A DNA stretch of 5,827 nucleotides. It comes from Streptosporangiaceae bacterium (GTDB lineage Bacteria > Actinomycetota > Actinomycetes > Streptosporangiales > Streptosporangiaceae). Below, in pieces: positions 1 to 5,827 of the stretch. Both the position numbers and the translations under genes were made by a program. Within the stretch, counting starts at the first letter, position 1, and every line of letters starts with the position of its first letter. The notes beneath the pieces are model-generated. The model did no database searches, was not told the DNA's origin, and saw only the letters and a list, made by a program, of their open reading frames with translations. The DNA lies in assembly GCA_030041195.1 (NCBI GenBank), contig JASHOI010000589.1, positions 1-5,827 on the forward strand, in the 5' to 3' direction.

Positions 1-105
1 GAGGCCGTCGAGGCCCTCGGCGTCGGCCAGGGCCAGCGCGCGGTCGATCACGGCGGCCTTGCTGAGCCGGGGCCGCTCGATGTCGGCGGAGGGTGTGGAG
101 GTCAT
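1..105 (-). CDS. TetR/AcrR-family transcriptional repressor, N-terminal fragment (runs off the window)
   Basis: Reading the minus strand from the ATG at 105-103 gives 35 codons that stay open to the window edge. The peptide begins MTSTPSADIERPRLSK and continues AAVIDRALALADAEG. The pattern 'LSK..VIDRAL.LADAEGLDGL' is the standard first helix of a TetR DNA-binding domain, just before its helix-turn-helix, so a TetR-type regulator is a strong inference although the recognition helix and the ligand domain lie outside. The gene is divergent from the DHA2 exporter at 213, the usual arrangement for a repressor that controls both itself and a neighbouring drug pump and is released by a pump substrate. 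No good Shine-Dalgarno sequence precedes the ATG. A TATAGT hexamer on the minus strand (122-117) lies so close that the mRNA may be almost leaderless. The ligand cannot be guessed. Confidence 0.8.
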   Translation of the reverse strand, partial: MTSTPSADIERPRLSKAAVIDRALALADAEGLDGL

Positions 106-212
106 CTCGGTTGACAACTATACGCCGTACAAGAGACACTGGGCCAGTGCTGTACAACGTATAGGAACACTGTACAGAGATGATGTACAGGCAATCCCGA
201 TGGGGAGTGCGC
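106..212. promoter_or_regulatory. Divergent tetR/exporter control region with nested inverted repeats (probable repressor operator)
   Basis: This AT-richer gap separates two divergent genes. Two arms, CTATACGCCGTACA (118-131) and TGTACAACGTATAG (151-164), are inverted copies with 12 of 14 positions matching. Between them sits CACTGG-G-CCAGTG (137-149), a perfect 6-base inverted repeat around one central base. A perfect palindrome CTGTACAG follows at 170-177, and GTACA recurs four times (127, 152, 172, 185). Promoter candidates are TTGACA at 111-116 on the plus strand, with only a poor -10 (GACACT, 135-140), and TATAGT on the minus strand at 122-117 for the repressor. TetR proteins bind such palindromes as dimers, so self-control and exporter repression from here is the natural inference. 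Which repeat is the true operator cannot be decided by reading. Confidence 0.6.
202..207 (+). promoter_or_regulatory. Ribosome binding site that fixes the exporter start
   Basis: GGGGAG lies 5 bases before the ATG at 213. No comparable purine-rich site precedes the earlier in-frame ATG at 180, so this site decides the start codon. Confidence 0.6.
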
Positions 213-1688
213 ATGCAACGACGCTGGTGGGCACTGGTGGCCGTGGCCCTGGCCACCTTCATGACCTATCTCGACAACAACGTCACGAACGTCGCGATCC
301 CGACGATCCAGCGCAGCCTGCACCTGTCGACCGCGGGCCTGGAGTGGGTGGTCAGCAGCTACGTGCTGGCCTTTGCGGCGCTGCTGCTGGTGGGCGGCAA
401 GCTGGCCGACGTCTACGGGCGGCGGCGGCTGTTCTTCGCCGGGCTGACGGTGTTCACCCTGGCCTCGCTGGGCGCCGGGCTGGCCGGCAGCGGCGCGGTC
501 CTGATCGGCATGCGGCTGGTGCAGGGCACCGGCGCCGCGCTGCTGGTGCCGACCACCCTCGCGATCATCGTGGCGACCTTCGATGACGCCAGGGAGCGCA
601 CCGTCGCGATCGGGGTGTGGACCGCGATCGGCGCGATGGCCCTGGCCTTCGGGCCGCTCATCGGCGGCCTGATCAGCCAGCACCTGCACTGGGGCTGGAT
701 CTTCTTCATCAACGTGCCGGTCGGCGCGATCACGTTCGCCATCGCCGCCGCCTCGGTCGGCGAGTCGCGCGACACGTCGGTGGCGCGCTCCCTCGACGTG
801 CCGGGCCTTGCCGTCTCGGTCATCGCGCTGTTCTCGCTCACCTACGCGCTGATCGAGGGTCACGACCAGGGCTGGACCTCGCGGCTGATTCTCGGTGGGT
901 TCGCGCTCGCCGCCGTCGCGGTGGCCGCGTTCATCCTGGTCGAGGCCAGGAGCGCGCACCCGATGATCCCGCTCTCGCTGCTGCGCTCCGCGGCGTTCGG
1001 CGGTGGCATCGGCACGATGATGATGTGGGCGTTCGGCGTCTTCGGTATCTACTTCTACACCTCGATCTACCTCCAGGAAGTGCTGCGCTTCTCGCCCACC
1101 AAGGCGGGCCTGGCGTTCGTGCCGATGGCGCTGTGCATCGCGCTGTTCGCCGGGATCAGCGGGCCGCTGGCCGCGCGCGTCGGCGCGCACTGGCTGGTCG
1201 GGCTCGGGATGGCCATGGACGCGGCCGGCCTCTACCTGTTCTCCAGGCTCGGCGCCGGCGCGACCTTCGCCAGCCTGATGCCCGGGTTCGTGCTGTTCGG
1301 CGCCGGCTCCGGCCTGATGAACGTGCCGCTGGTCAACGCGGCGCTCGGGGCGGTGCCGCGGGACCGGTCCGGCGTGGCTTCGGCGCTGCTGAACAACTCG
1401 CGGGAGGTGGCCGGGCTGCTCGGGGTCACGGTCATCGGCGCCGTGCTGTGGACCCGCCGCGGCGTCGCGCTGGGGCACGCGGTGGCGCCGGCCCAGGCCT
1501 ACATCGACGGCTACCATGCCGGGCTGGCCGTCACGATCGCCCTGGTCGCGGCCGGCGCGGTCGTGGGCTACCTGGCACTGCGCCGCGTCCCGCGGCCGCA
1601 GCAGGCGGCCCAGGCGGGCGAGCCGGTGCAGCAGGCGCCGGCCGCCAGGCAGATCACTCCAACCGTCCGGGTCAACACCGAGGCGTAG
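213..1688 (+). CDS. DHA2-family MFS multidrug exporter (EmrB/QacA-like)
   Basis: A 491-residue inner-membrane protein, a normal length for the 14-helix DHA2 drug:H+ antiporters. Family signatures are clear. Helix 1 carries [11 protein letters not shown] (residues 20-30, with the membrane Asp21). Motif [13 protein letters not shown], is at 61-72. A motif-B Arg lies in RLVQGTG (Arg101). The antiporter motif C, GPLIGG, is at 147-152, followed by [13 protein letters not shown] (159-171), typical of EmrB/QacA proteins. Hydrophobic segments continue to about residue 460, then a polar Ala/Gln/Pro tail. The ATG at 213 is chosen because GGGGAG (202-207) sits 5 bases upstream. An in-frame ATG at 180 would add 11 residues but lacks a ribosome site and lies inside the operator-like repeats. 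Expected role: proton-driven export of a drug or metabolite, controlled by the divergent TetR protein. The substrate is unknown. Confidence 0.93.
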   Translation: MQRRWWALVAVALATFMTYLDNNVTNVAIPTIQRSLHLSTAGLEWVVSSYVLAFAALLLVGGKLADVYGRRRLFFAGLTVFTLASLGAGLAGSGAVLIGMRLVQGTGAALLVPTTLAIIVATFDDARERTVAIGVWTAIGAMALAFGPLIGGLISQHLHWGWIFFINVPVGAITFAIAAASVGESRDTSVARSLDVPGLAVSVIALFSLTYALIEGHDQGWTSRLILGGFALAAVAVAAFILVEARSAHPMIPLSLLRSAAFGGGIGTMMMWAFGVFGIYFYTSIYLQEVLRFSPTKAGLAFVPMALCIALFAGISGPLAARVGAHWLVGLGMAMDAAGLYLFSRLGAGATFASLMPGFVLFGAGSGLMNVPLVNAALGAVPRDRSGVASALLNNSREVAGLLGVTVIGAVLWTRRGVALGHAVAPAQAYIDGYHAGLAVTIALVAAGAVVGYLALRRVPRPQQAAQAGEPVQQAPAARQITPTVRVNTEA

Positions 1689-2058
1689 CCGGGACGGCGT
1701 CTGGCCGCAGCGGCCCGATCAGCGCGAGCCCGGCCGCGATGATCAGCAGCGCGCCCGCCGCAAAGATCGCGCGAACCGGCACGGTCGCGGCGAGCGCGCC
1801 CGCTGCCGCCATCGAGGCGATGTTGGCGGCCTGCTGGACCGGGTTGAACACCGACATCACGCGCCCGATCAGCCGTTGCGGGATGCTGGCAAGCAGCAGC
1901 GGCGGCGCGGCCGCGTTGACCGCGCCGAAGGCCACGCCGACGAGGCCGAGGACCCCGACCGCCGCCGGCAGGCCGGTCAGCCGCGAGAAGCCGAGCAGGC
2001 AGGCGCCGCCGGCCACAAGGCCGAGCCAGAACACCCGCGCCGCGCCGATTCGGCCCGC
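1672..2058 (-). pseudogene. C-terminal remnant of a second MFS transporter (MFS_3-like), 5' part lost
   Basis: On the minus strand an open frame of about 128 codons runs from an in-frame stop (TGA, 2061-2059) to a TGA at 1674-1672. It reads [17 protein letters not shown] near its start, the loop and helix that open the C-terminal half of MFS carriers. It then has [20 protein letters not shown] and further hydrophobic helices ending about 12 residues before the stop. [13 protein letters not shown] resembles the conserved loop of MFS_3 (EntS/macrolide-efflux type) exporters of about 400 residues, so only roughly the last third remains. There is no ATG in the right place. The first possible start is a GTG at 2034 inside the conserved loop, without a ribosome site. 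Homology seems to begin right at the stop, suggesting a deletion or rearrangement breakpoint near 2058. The tail overlaps the DHA2 gene by 17 bases, converging. It is a different subfamily from that exporter, so not a duplicate. Translation of a 120-residue peptide from the GTG is possible but unlikely to make a working carrier. Confidence 0.7.
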
Positions 2059-2084
2059 TCAAGCCGTCATCGGCGTTTGTGGTT

Positions 2085-2133
2085 CGGAAATATCCGGCTG
2101 GCGGCGGACGTTTCCGCATCGCTGAATTCAGCG
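2085..2133. repeat. Cluster of short inverted repeats upstream of the gcvP riboswitch
   Basis: CGGA-N4-TCCG occurs twice, at 2085-2096 and 2105-2116, with starts exactly 20 bases apart (about two DNA turns). It is followed by a perfect 14-base palindrome, CGCTGAATTCAGCG, at 2120-2133. None is coding. The arrangement could be binding sites for a dimeric regulator upstream of the gcvP promoter; that function is inference. Confidence 0.4.
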
Positions 2134-2188
2134 GGCGTCGGGCCCCGGGGGATCCGTGTGTTGCTGCGGGTTGGCGAGGCTGACCGGG

Positions 2189-2194
2189 TAAGCT
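2189..2194 (+). promoter_or_regulatory. gcvP: Possible -10 element of the gcvP leader transcript
   Basis: TAAGCT at 2189-2194 resembles an actinobacterial -10 hexamer and would start RNA near 2200, just before the riboswitch P1 helix at 2212. No convincing -35 hexamer stands at the usual 17-18 base spacing, so this is only a candidate. Confidence 0.25.
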
Positions 2195-2211
2195 CAGGTG
2201 CGCTGAAGACA

Positions 2212-2342
2212 CCGCTCGGGAGAGTTCCCGCGCAGCCAGCTGCGGGGCGCCGAAGGGGCAACATTCCCCGGAACCTCTCAGGCACCAAGGACCGGGCGGG
2301 ACAAGCGGCTCTGGAACTGCGCGCGGACGCACGGCGACAGAG
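2212..2342 (+). promoter_or_regulatory. Glycine riboswitch (gcvT motif), one aptamer plus downstream ghost helix
   Basis: The RNA contains the conserved glycine-aptamer strings in order: GGGAGAG (2218-2224), GCGCCGAAGGGGCAA (2247-2261), CTCTCAGGCA (2275-2284) and AAGGACCG (2287-2294). P1 is an 8-base helix, CCGCTCGG (2212-2219) with CCGGGCGG (2292-2299), having one G-U pair. GAGAG (2220-2224) pairs with CTCTC (2275-2279). CCC-G-CGCAG (2227-2235) folds on CTGCGGGG (2240-2247) with one bulge, and GGGG (2255-2258) pairs with CCCC (2266-2269). A second aptamer core is absent. In its place CTCTG (2309-2313) pairs with CAGAG (2338-2342) around a TGCG/CGCA hairpin (2318-2331), the form of a type-1 singlet riboswitch with a 3' ghost aptamer. 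It lies directly before gcvP. In Streptomyces, glycine riboswitches are reported to switch the cleavage system on when glycine is abundant. The same sign here is inferred. Confidence 0.93.
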
Positions 2343-2403
2343 GGGGACTCCGGCTAACAGCAACGCCAGGCAGGCCCGGGGGCGGGCCGCCAAGGAGGCT
2401 CCC
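2342..2403 (+). promoter_or_regulatory. gcvP: Putative expression platform: helix covering the gcvP ribosome binding site
   Basis: GGGGGACTCC (2342-2351) can pair with GGAGGCTCCC (2394-2403): nine of ten pairs, including one G-U, with a single A-G mismatch. The right arm contains most of the Shine-Dalgarno AAGGAGG (2392-2398) and ends at the base before the ATG. The enclosed segment holds its own hairpin, GGCCCG (2373-2378) with CGGGCC (2383-2388). Base G2342 is also the last base of the ghost helix, so the two helices meet or compete there. No U-run terminator is seen in the leader, which favours control at translation. The pairing is seen in the sequence; its regulatory use is inferred. Confidence 0.5.
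2392..2398 (+). promoter_or_regulatory. gcvP: gcvP ribosome binding site
   Basis: AAGGAGG, a near-perfect Shine-Dalgarno sequence, is 5 bases before the ATG at 2404. It fixes the start, although the reading frame is open far upstream (to 1516) through the riboswitch. Confidence 0.9.
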
Positions 2404-5232
2404 ATGAAGTTCGCTCAGCGCCATATCGGGCCGTCCGAGGACGATCAGGCGCAGATGCTCAAGTCCGTAGGCTACGCATCGCTCGACGAGCTGACCTCGG
2501 CAGCGCTGCCCGCAGGCCTGGCCGCCGACCGGGAGCTGAACCTGCCCGAGCCGCTGTCCGAGGAGCAGGCGCTCGCCGAGCTGCGCCGCCTGGCCGGCCG
2601 CAACCAGGTGCTCACCTCGATGATCGGCCTCGGCTACTACGGCACGGTGACGCCCGCGGTGATCCGCCGCAACCTGCTCGAGAACCCGGCCTGGTACACC
2701 GCGTACACGCCGTACCAGCCGGAGATATCCCAGGGCCGCCTCGAGGCGCTGATCAACTTCCAGACCATGGTCGAGGACCTGACCGGGCTGCCGGTGGCCG
2801 GTGCGTCGATGCTGGACGAGGCCACGGCCGCCGCCGAGGCGATGACCATGGCCAGACGGGTGGCGGGCAAGGGCCGGATTTTCCTCGCCGACGCCGACTG
2901 CCTGCCGCAGACGCTGGCCGTGCTGGCCACGAGGGCGGAACCGCTCGGCATCGAGCTGGTCGTCGCGCCGGTCACGCCCGAGCTGATCGCCGCGCAGCCG
3001 GACGGGGAGCTGTTCGGCGTGCTGCTGCAGTACCCCGGCGCCAGCGGCGCGGTGCGCGACCTCGCGCCCGCGATCGAGGCGGCGCGCGGCAGCGGCGCGG
3101 TCGCCGCGGTCGCCGCCGACCTGCTGGCGCTGACCTTGCTCCGGCCGCCCGGAGAGCTCGGCGCCGACATCGCCGTCGGCACCGCGCAGCGGTTCGGGGT
3201 GCCGATGGGCTTCGGTGGCCCGCACGCCGGCTACATCTGCGTGCGCGACGCGCTGAAGCGGCAGCTCCCTGGCCGGCTGGTCGGGGTCTCGGTCGACGCG
3301 GACGGCCACCCCGCCTACCGGCTGGCGCTGCAGGCCAGGGAGCAGCACATCCGCAGGGAGAAGGCGACGAGCAACATCTGCACCGCGCAGGTGCTGCTGG
3401 CCGTCATCGCCGCCATGTACGCGGCCTACCACGGCCCGGACGGGCTGACCGCGATCGCCCGGCGGGTGCACCGCAGGGCCGCCGTGCTGGCGCGGACGCT
3501 GCGCGACGAGGGCTTCGACGTCGAGGTCAGCGAGTTCTTCGACACGGTCCGGGTGCTGCTGCCGGGGACCGCCGCCGATGCCGCGGCGCGGGCCCGCGCG
3601 GCCGGCTTCAACCTGCACCAGGACGGGCCGGACGCGGTGCAGATCGCCTGCGACGAAACCACCACCGAAGACCAGCTGCGCGCGGTGGCCGGGGCGCTGG
3701 CCGGCCGGGACGTGGAGCTGGCCACCGAGGCTCCCGACGCACTGCCGGACGCGCTGCGGCGGGACAGCGAGTTCCTCACCCACCCGGTGTTCCACGTTCA
3801 CCGCAGCGAGACCGCGATGCTGCGCTACCTGCGGCGGCTGGCCGACTTCGACATCGCGCTGGACCGGTCGATGATCCCGCTCGGCTCCTGCACGATGAAG
3901 CTGAACGCGGCGGCCGAGATGGAGCCGATCAGCTGGCCGGAGTTCGCCGGGCTGCACCCGTTCGCCCCGGCCGAGCAGGCAGCGGGCTACCGGGAGCTGA
4001 TCGGCGGGCTGCAGGACGCGCTGGCCGAGATCACCGGCTACGACGCGGTGTCGCTGCAGCCCAACGCGGGATCCCAGGGCGAGCTCGCCGGGCTGCTCGC
4101 GATCCGGCACTACCACGCCGCCCGCGGCGAGCCGGGCCGTGACGTGTGCCTGATCCCCGAATCGGCGCACGGGACCAACGCGGCCAGCGCGGCGGCGGCC
4201 GGCCTGCGGGTGGCCGTGGTCAAGTGCGGCCGGGACGGCGCGATCGACGTTGCCGACCTGCGCGCCAAGCTGGACGCGCACGCCGGGAGCGTCGCCGCGA
4301 TCATGCTGACCTACCCGTCGACCAACGGCGTGTTCGAGGAGACCATCGGCCAGGTGTGCGCCGAGGTGCACGACGCGGGCGGGCAGGTGTACGTGGACGG
4401 GGCGAACCTGAACGCCCTGGTCGGGCTCGCCAGGCCGGGCACGTTCGGCGCGGACGTCTCGCACCTGAACCTGCACAAGACGTTCTGCATCCCGCACGGC
4501 GGCGGGGGCCCCGGGGTCGGCCCGGTCGCGGCCCGGGCGCACCTGGCGCCGTTCCTGCCGAGTCACCCCTTGCTCGGCCAGGCGGGCCACGCCGGCCCGG
4601 TCGCCGCGGCGCCGTACGGGTCGGCCGGGATCCTGCCGATCTCCTGGGCGTACATCCGGATGATGGGCGCCGAAGGGCTGCGGCGCGCCACCGGGGTGGC
4701 CATCCTGTCGGCGAACTACGTGGCCAGGCGGCTGGATCCGCACTTCCCCGTGCTGTACACCGGCCGCGACGGCCTGGTCGCGCACGAGTGCATCCTGGAC
4801 TTGCGCCCGGTCACCACCCAGACCGGCATCACCGCCGAGGACGTGGCGAAGCGTCTGATCGACTACGGCTTCCACGCGCCCACGATGTCGTTCCCGGTGG
4901 CTGGCACGCTGATGGTCGAGCCGACCGAGAGCGAGGACCTGGCCGAGCTGGACCGGTTCTGCGACGCGATGATCGCGATCAGGCAGGAGATCGCGAAGGT
5001 GGCCTCCGGCGAGTACGACGCCGCCGACAACCCGCTGAAGAACGCGCCGCACACCGCCGCCATGCTGCTGACCGGGGACTGGGCGCACCCCTACGAGCGG
5101 GAGCAGGCCGCCTACCCGGTGCCCGGCGACCGCAGGTCCAAGTACTGGCCGCCGGTCCGGCGGATCGACCAGGCCTACGGCGATCGCAACCTGGCCTGCG
5201 CCTGCCCGCCGCCCTGGGCGTTCGAGAACTGA
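2404..5232 (+). CDS. gcvP: Glycine dehydrogenase (decarboxylating), glycine cleavage system P-protein
   Basis: A complete 942-residue P-protein, the usual length of the single-chain bacterial form made of two related PLP-fold halves. It decarboxylates glycine and passes the aminomethyl group to the lipoamide of H-protein, in the cytoplasm. The N-terminus, [15 protein letters not shown], is typical. The first half has [20 protein letters not shown] and [11 protein letters not shown] (Lys320). The second half has [10 protein letters not shown] (from residue 494), [32 protein letters not shown] and [18 protein letters not shown], whose Lys692 is the PLP-binding lysine. It closes with [20 protein letters not shown] and CPP, the normal end. 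No frameshift or missing key residue is seen. It follows a glycine riboswitch, so expression should track intracellular glycine. gcvT and gcvH are not adjacent, so the partner proteins must be encoded elsewhere. The cupin gene starts 45 bases downstream and may share the transcript. Confidence 0.98.
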   Translation: MKFAQRHIGPSEDDQAQMLKSVGYASLDELTSAALPAGLAADRELNLPEPLSEEQALAELRRLAGRNQVLTSMIGLGYYGTVTPAVIRRNLLENPAWYTAYTPYQPEISQGRLEALINFQTMVEDLTGLPVAGASMLDEATAAAEAMTMARRVAGKGRIFLADADCLPQTLAVLATRAEPLGIELVVAPVTPELIAAQPDGELFGVLLQYPGASGAVRDLAPAIEAARGSGAVAAVAADLLALTLLRPPGELGADIAVGTAQRFGVPMGFGGPHAGYICVRDALKRQLPGRLVGVSVDADGHPAYRLALQAREQHIRREKATSNICTAQVLLAVIAAMYAAYHGPDGLTAIARRVHRRAAVLARTLRDEGFDVEVSEFFDTVRVLLPGTAADAAARARAAGFNLHQDGPDAVQIACDETTTEDQLRAVAGALAGRDVELATEAPDALPDALRRDSEFLTHPVFHVHRSETAMLRYLRRLADFDIALDRSMIPLGSCTMKLNAAAEMEPISWPEFAGLHPFAPAEQAAGYRELIGGLQDALAEITGYDAVSLQPNAGSQGELAGLLAIRHYHAARGEPGRDVCLIPESAHGTNAASAAAAGLRVAVVKCGRDGAIDVADLRAKLDAHAGSVAAIMLTYPSTNGVFEETIGQVCAEVHDAGGQVYVDGANLNALVGLARPGTFGADVSHLNLHKTFCIPHGGGGPGVGPVAARAHLAPFLPSHPLLGQAGHAGPVAAAPYGSAGILPISWAYIRMMGAEGLRRATGVAILSANYVARRLDPHFPVLYTGRDGLVAHECILDLRPVTTQTGITAEDVAKRLIDYGFHAPTMSFPVAGTLMVEPTESEDLAELDRFCDAMIAIRQEIAKVASGEYDAADNPLKNAPHTAAMLLTGDWAHPYEREQAAYPVPGDRRSKYWPPVRRIDQAYGDRNLACACPPPWAFEN

Positions 5233-5277
5233 CCCGCGCGCAGCCACCCGTCCGTATCGTGGTCGGCGGGAGGCGCT

Positions 5278-5616
5278 ATGAAGATCATCGGCGAAGCCGG
5301 GTGGTTCACGCCGCCGTCCGGCCAGGCGGGAAACCACTGGACCGAGCATCTGCGGGTCAGCGACCTGAGCGTCGGGACCTACTCGATCGCGCGCGGCGGC
5401 GCCGACGACCAGGAGCCGCACACCGAGGACGAGATCTACCTGGTGACCGCGGGGCGTGCGGTGCTGCGGGCCGGCGACGACAGTGCGCCGGTCGGCCCGG
5501 GATCGGTGATCTACGTGGCCGCTGGCGAGGAACACCGGTTCACCGACGTCACCGAGGCCCTGGCGGCGATCGTGGTGTTCGCACCGGCCGAGGGCTCCCG
5601 GAGCCGGGCGGGCTAG
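5278..5616 (+). CDS. Small single-domain cupin protein of unknown function
   Basis: A 112-residue protein that is one cupin beta-barrel, without signal peptide or membrane helix. GGGAGG (5268-5273) lies 4 bases before the ATG. Cupin motif 1 is PHTEDEIYLVTAG (residues 47-59): His48 is kept, the second His is replaced by Glu50, and Glu52 holds the motif glutamate place. Motif 2 is GPGSVIYVAAGEEHRF (73-88): His86 is kept, while the usual Pro of the PxG turn is Ala. His48, Glu50/Glu52 and His86 could still hold a metal ion, so it may be a small metal-dependent enzyme or a binding protein; sequence alone does not say. The 45-base gap behind gcvP, with no evident terminator, suggests co-transcription and a possible link to glycine or one-carbon metabolism, but chance neighbourhood is equally open. 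Its TAG stop lies in a CTAG shared with the converging glycosyltransferase gene. Confidence 0.85.
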   Translation: MKIIGEAGWFTPPSGQAGNHWTEHLRVSDLSVGTYSIARGGADDQEPHTEDEIYLVTAGRAVLRAGDDSAPVGPGSVIYVAAGEEHRFTDVTEALAAIVVFAPAEGSRSRAG

Positions 5617-5630
5617 TCTCGCTGTCCCGC
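5593..5630. terminator. Possible bidirectional stem-loops at the convergent gene ends
   Basis: GGCTC (5593-5597) pairs with GAGCC (5601-5605), and GCGGG (5608-5612) pairs with CCCGC (5626-5630) across the shared stop codons. No T-run follows on either strand, so intrinsic termination is doubtful. A structure limiting transcripts from both sides is the most that can be suggested. Confidence 0.2.
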
Positions 5631-5827
5631 CGGTATCGTCCGCCCCTTCCACTGCCCGCCCCGGCCGAGGTGGTAGCGCCGGGCCGAGTCGGCGGTCATC
5701 GCCGCATACAGCAGGGCGATCAGCGGCAGGCACGGAGCCCGCAGCGGCGACAGCCGGTACAGCCGCAGGATCGGCACGTAGCTGACCGTCATGATCGCCC
5801 AGCCGGCCAGGCCCGCCGCTGCCAGCC
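5613..5827 (-). CDS. Membrane glycosyltransferase (family 2, HpnB-like), C-terminal fragment
   Basis: On the minus strand a frame enters from the right edge and gives 70 residues ending at TAG (5615-5613). It starts LAAAGLAGWAIMTVSYVPIL, continues with LRLYRLSPLRAPCLPLIALL and YAAMTADSARRYHLGRGGQW, and ends KGRTIPAGQRD. Two hydrophobic stretches (about residues 1-22 and 37-50) look like membrane helices. The ending 'lPl.aLlY..MT.dSA.R...GRGG.WKGR' matches my recollection of the C-terminus of hopanoid-associated glycosyltransferase HpnB and related family-2 enzymes, whose catalytic GT-A domain lies N-terminal and here outside the window. It would then act at the cytoplasmic membrane on a lipid-linked substrate. 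Other membrane GT2 types (carotenoid CrtQ-like) end similarly, so the exact substrate stays open. It was not longer than 100 residues here and was recognised by its motif alone. Confidence 0.65.
   Translation of the reverse strand, partial: LAAAGLAGWAIMTVSYVPILRLYRLSPLRAPCLPLIALLYAAMTADSARRYHLGRGGQWKGRTIPAGQRD

Noticed and set aside
180..212. Earlier ATG at 180 as the exporter start
   Set aside because: It has no ribosome site and would place operator-like repeats inside the gene; the ATG at 213 matches the usual short N-terminus before helix 1.
102..1517. A long minus-strand frame opposite the DHA2 exporter
   Set aside because: Composition is His/Arg/Gln/Gly-rich shadow protein, with no motifs, and antisense to a gene with clear MFS signatures.
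2124..2155. Cluster of GAATTC, GGGCCC, CCCGGG and GGATCC resembling a cloning polylinker
   Set aside because: The flanking DNA is continuous high-GC intergenic sequence with no vector features, and GC-rich six-base palindromes are expected here. The GAATTC belongs to a natural-looking 14-base palindrome.
1516..2403. A 296-codon N-terminal extension of the gcvP frame
   Set aside because: The extension is low-complexity Arg/Ala-rich and crosses the riboswitch. The ATG at 2404 has a strong ribosome site and gives the standard P-protein N-terminus.
5233..5277. Terminator between gcvP and the cupin
   Set aside because: No stable stem-loop with a T-run is visible in these 45 bases.
2278..5733. 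A 1151-codon open frame on the minus strand opposite gcvP
   Set aside because: It is the antisense shadow of a GC-rich gene: its composition is Arg/Gly/Val/Asp/His-rich with no recognisable fold, and it runs through the riboswitch, cupin and intergenic DNA. gcvP on the other strand has full family motifs.

Overview
The window is very GC-rich, with strongly GC-biased third codon positions. Together with the gene types (TetR/DHA2 efflux pair, free-standing gcvP behind a glycine riboswitch, and an HpnB-like membrane glycosyltransferase tail), this points to a high-GC actinobacterium. The genus cannot be named from the sequence.

Layout, left to right. (a) 1-105, minus: the first 35 codons of a TetR-type repressor, cut by the window edge. 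(b) 106-212: divergent control region with nested inverted repeats. (c) 213-1688, plus: a 14-helix-type DHA2 (EmrB/QacA-like) drug exporter, the likely target of the repressor. (d) 1672-2058, minus: a decayed 3' remnant of a second, unrelated MFS transporter, tail to tail with the exporter. (e) 2059-2403: a gene-free control region with short inverted repeats, then a one-aptamer glycine riboswitch followed by a small 'ghost' helix and a possible helix hiding the ribosome binding site. (f) 2404-5232, plus: complete gcvP, the glycine decarboxylase P-protein. (g) 5278-5616, plus: a small single-domain cupin 45 bases behind gcvP, probably co-transcribed. (h) 5613-5827, minus: the C-terminal end of a membrane glycosyltransferase resembling HpnB, sharing a CTAG stop with the cupin.

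There are two functional units. The first is a drug-responsive efflux module (repressor plus exporter). The second is a glycine-responsive unit in which intracellular glycine is sensed by the leader RNA and disposed of by the glycine cleavage system. The T, H and L proteins of that system are not in the window. I found no wholly new system. The most informative unexplained structure is the gcvP leader (2085-2403).
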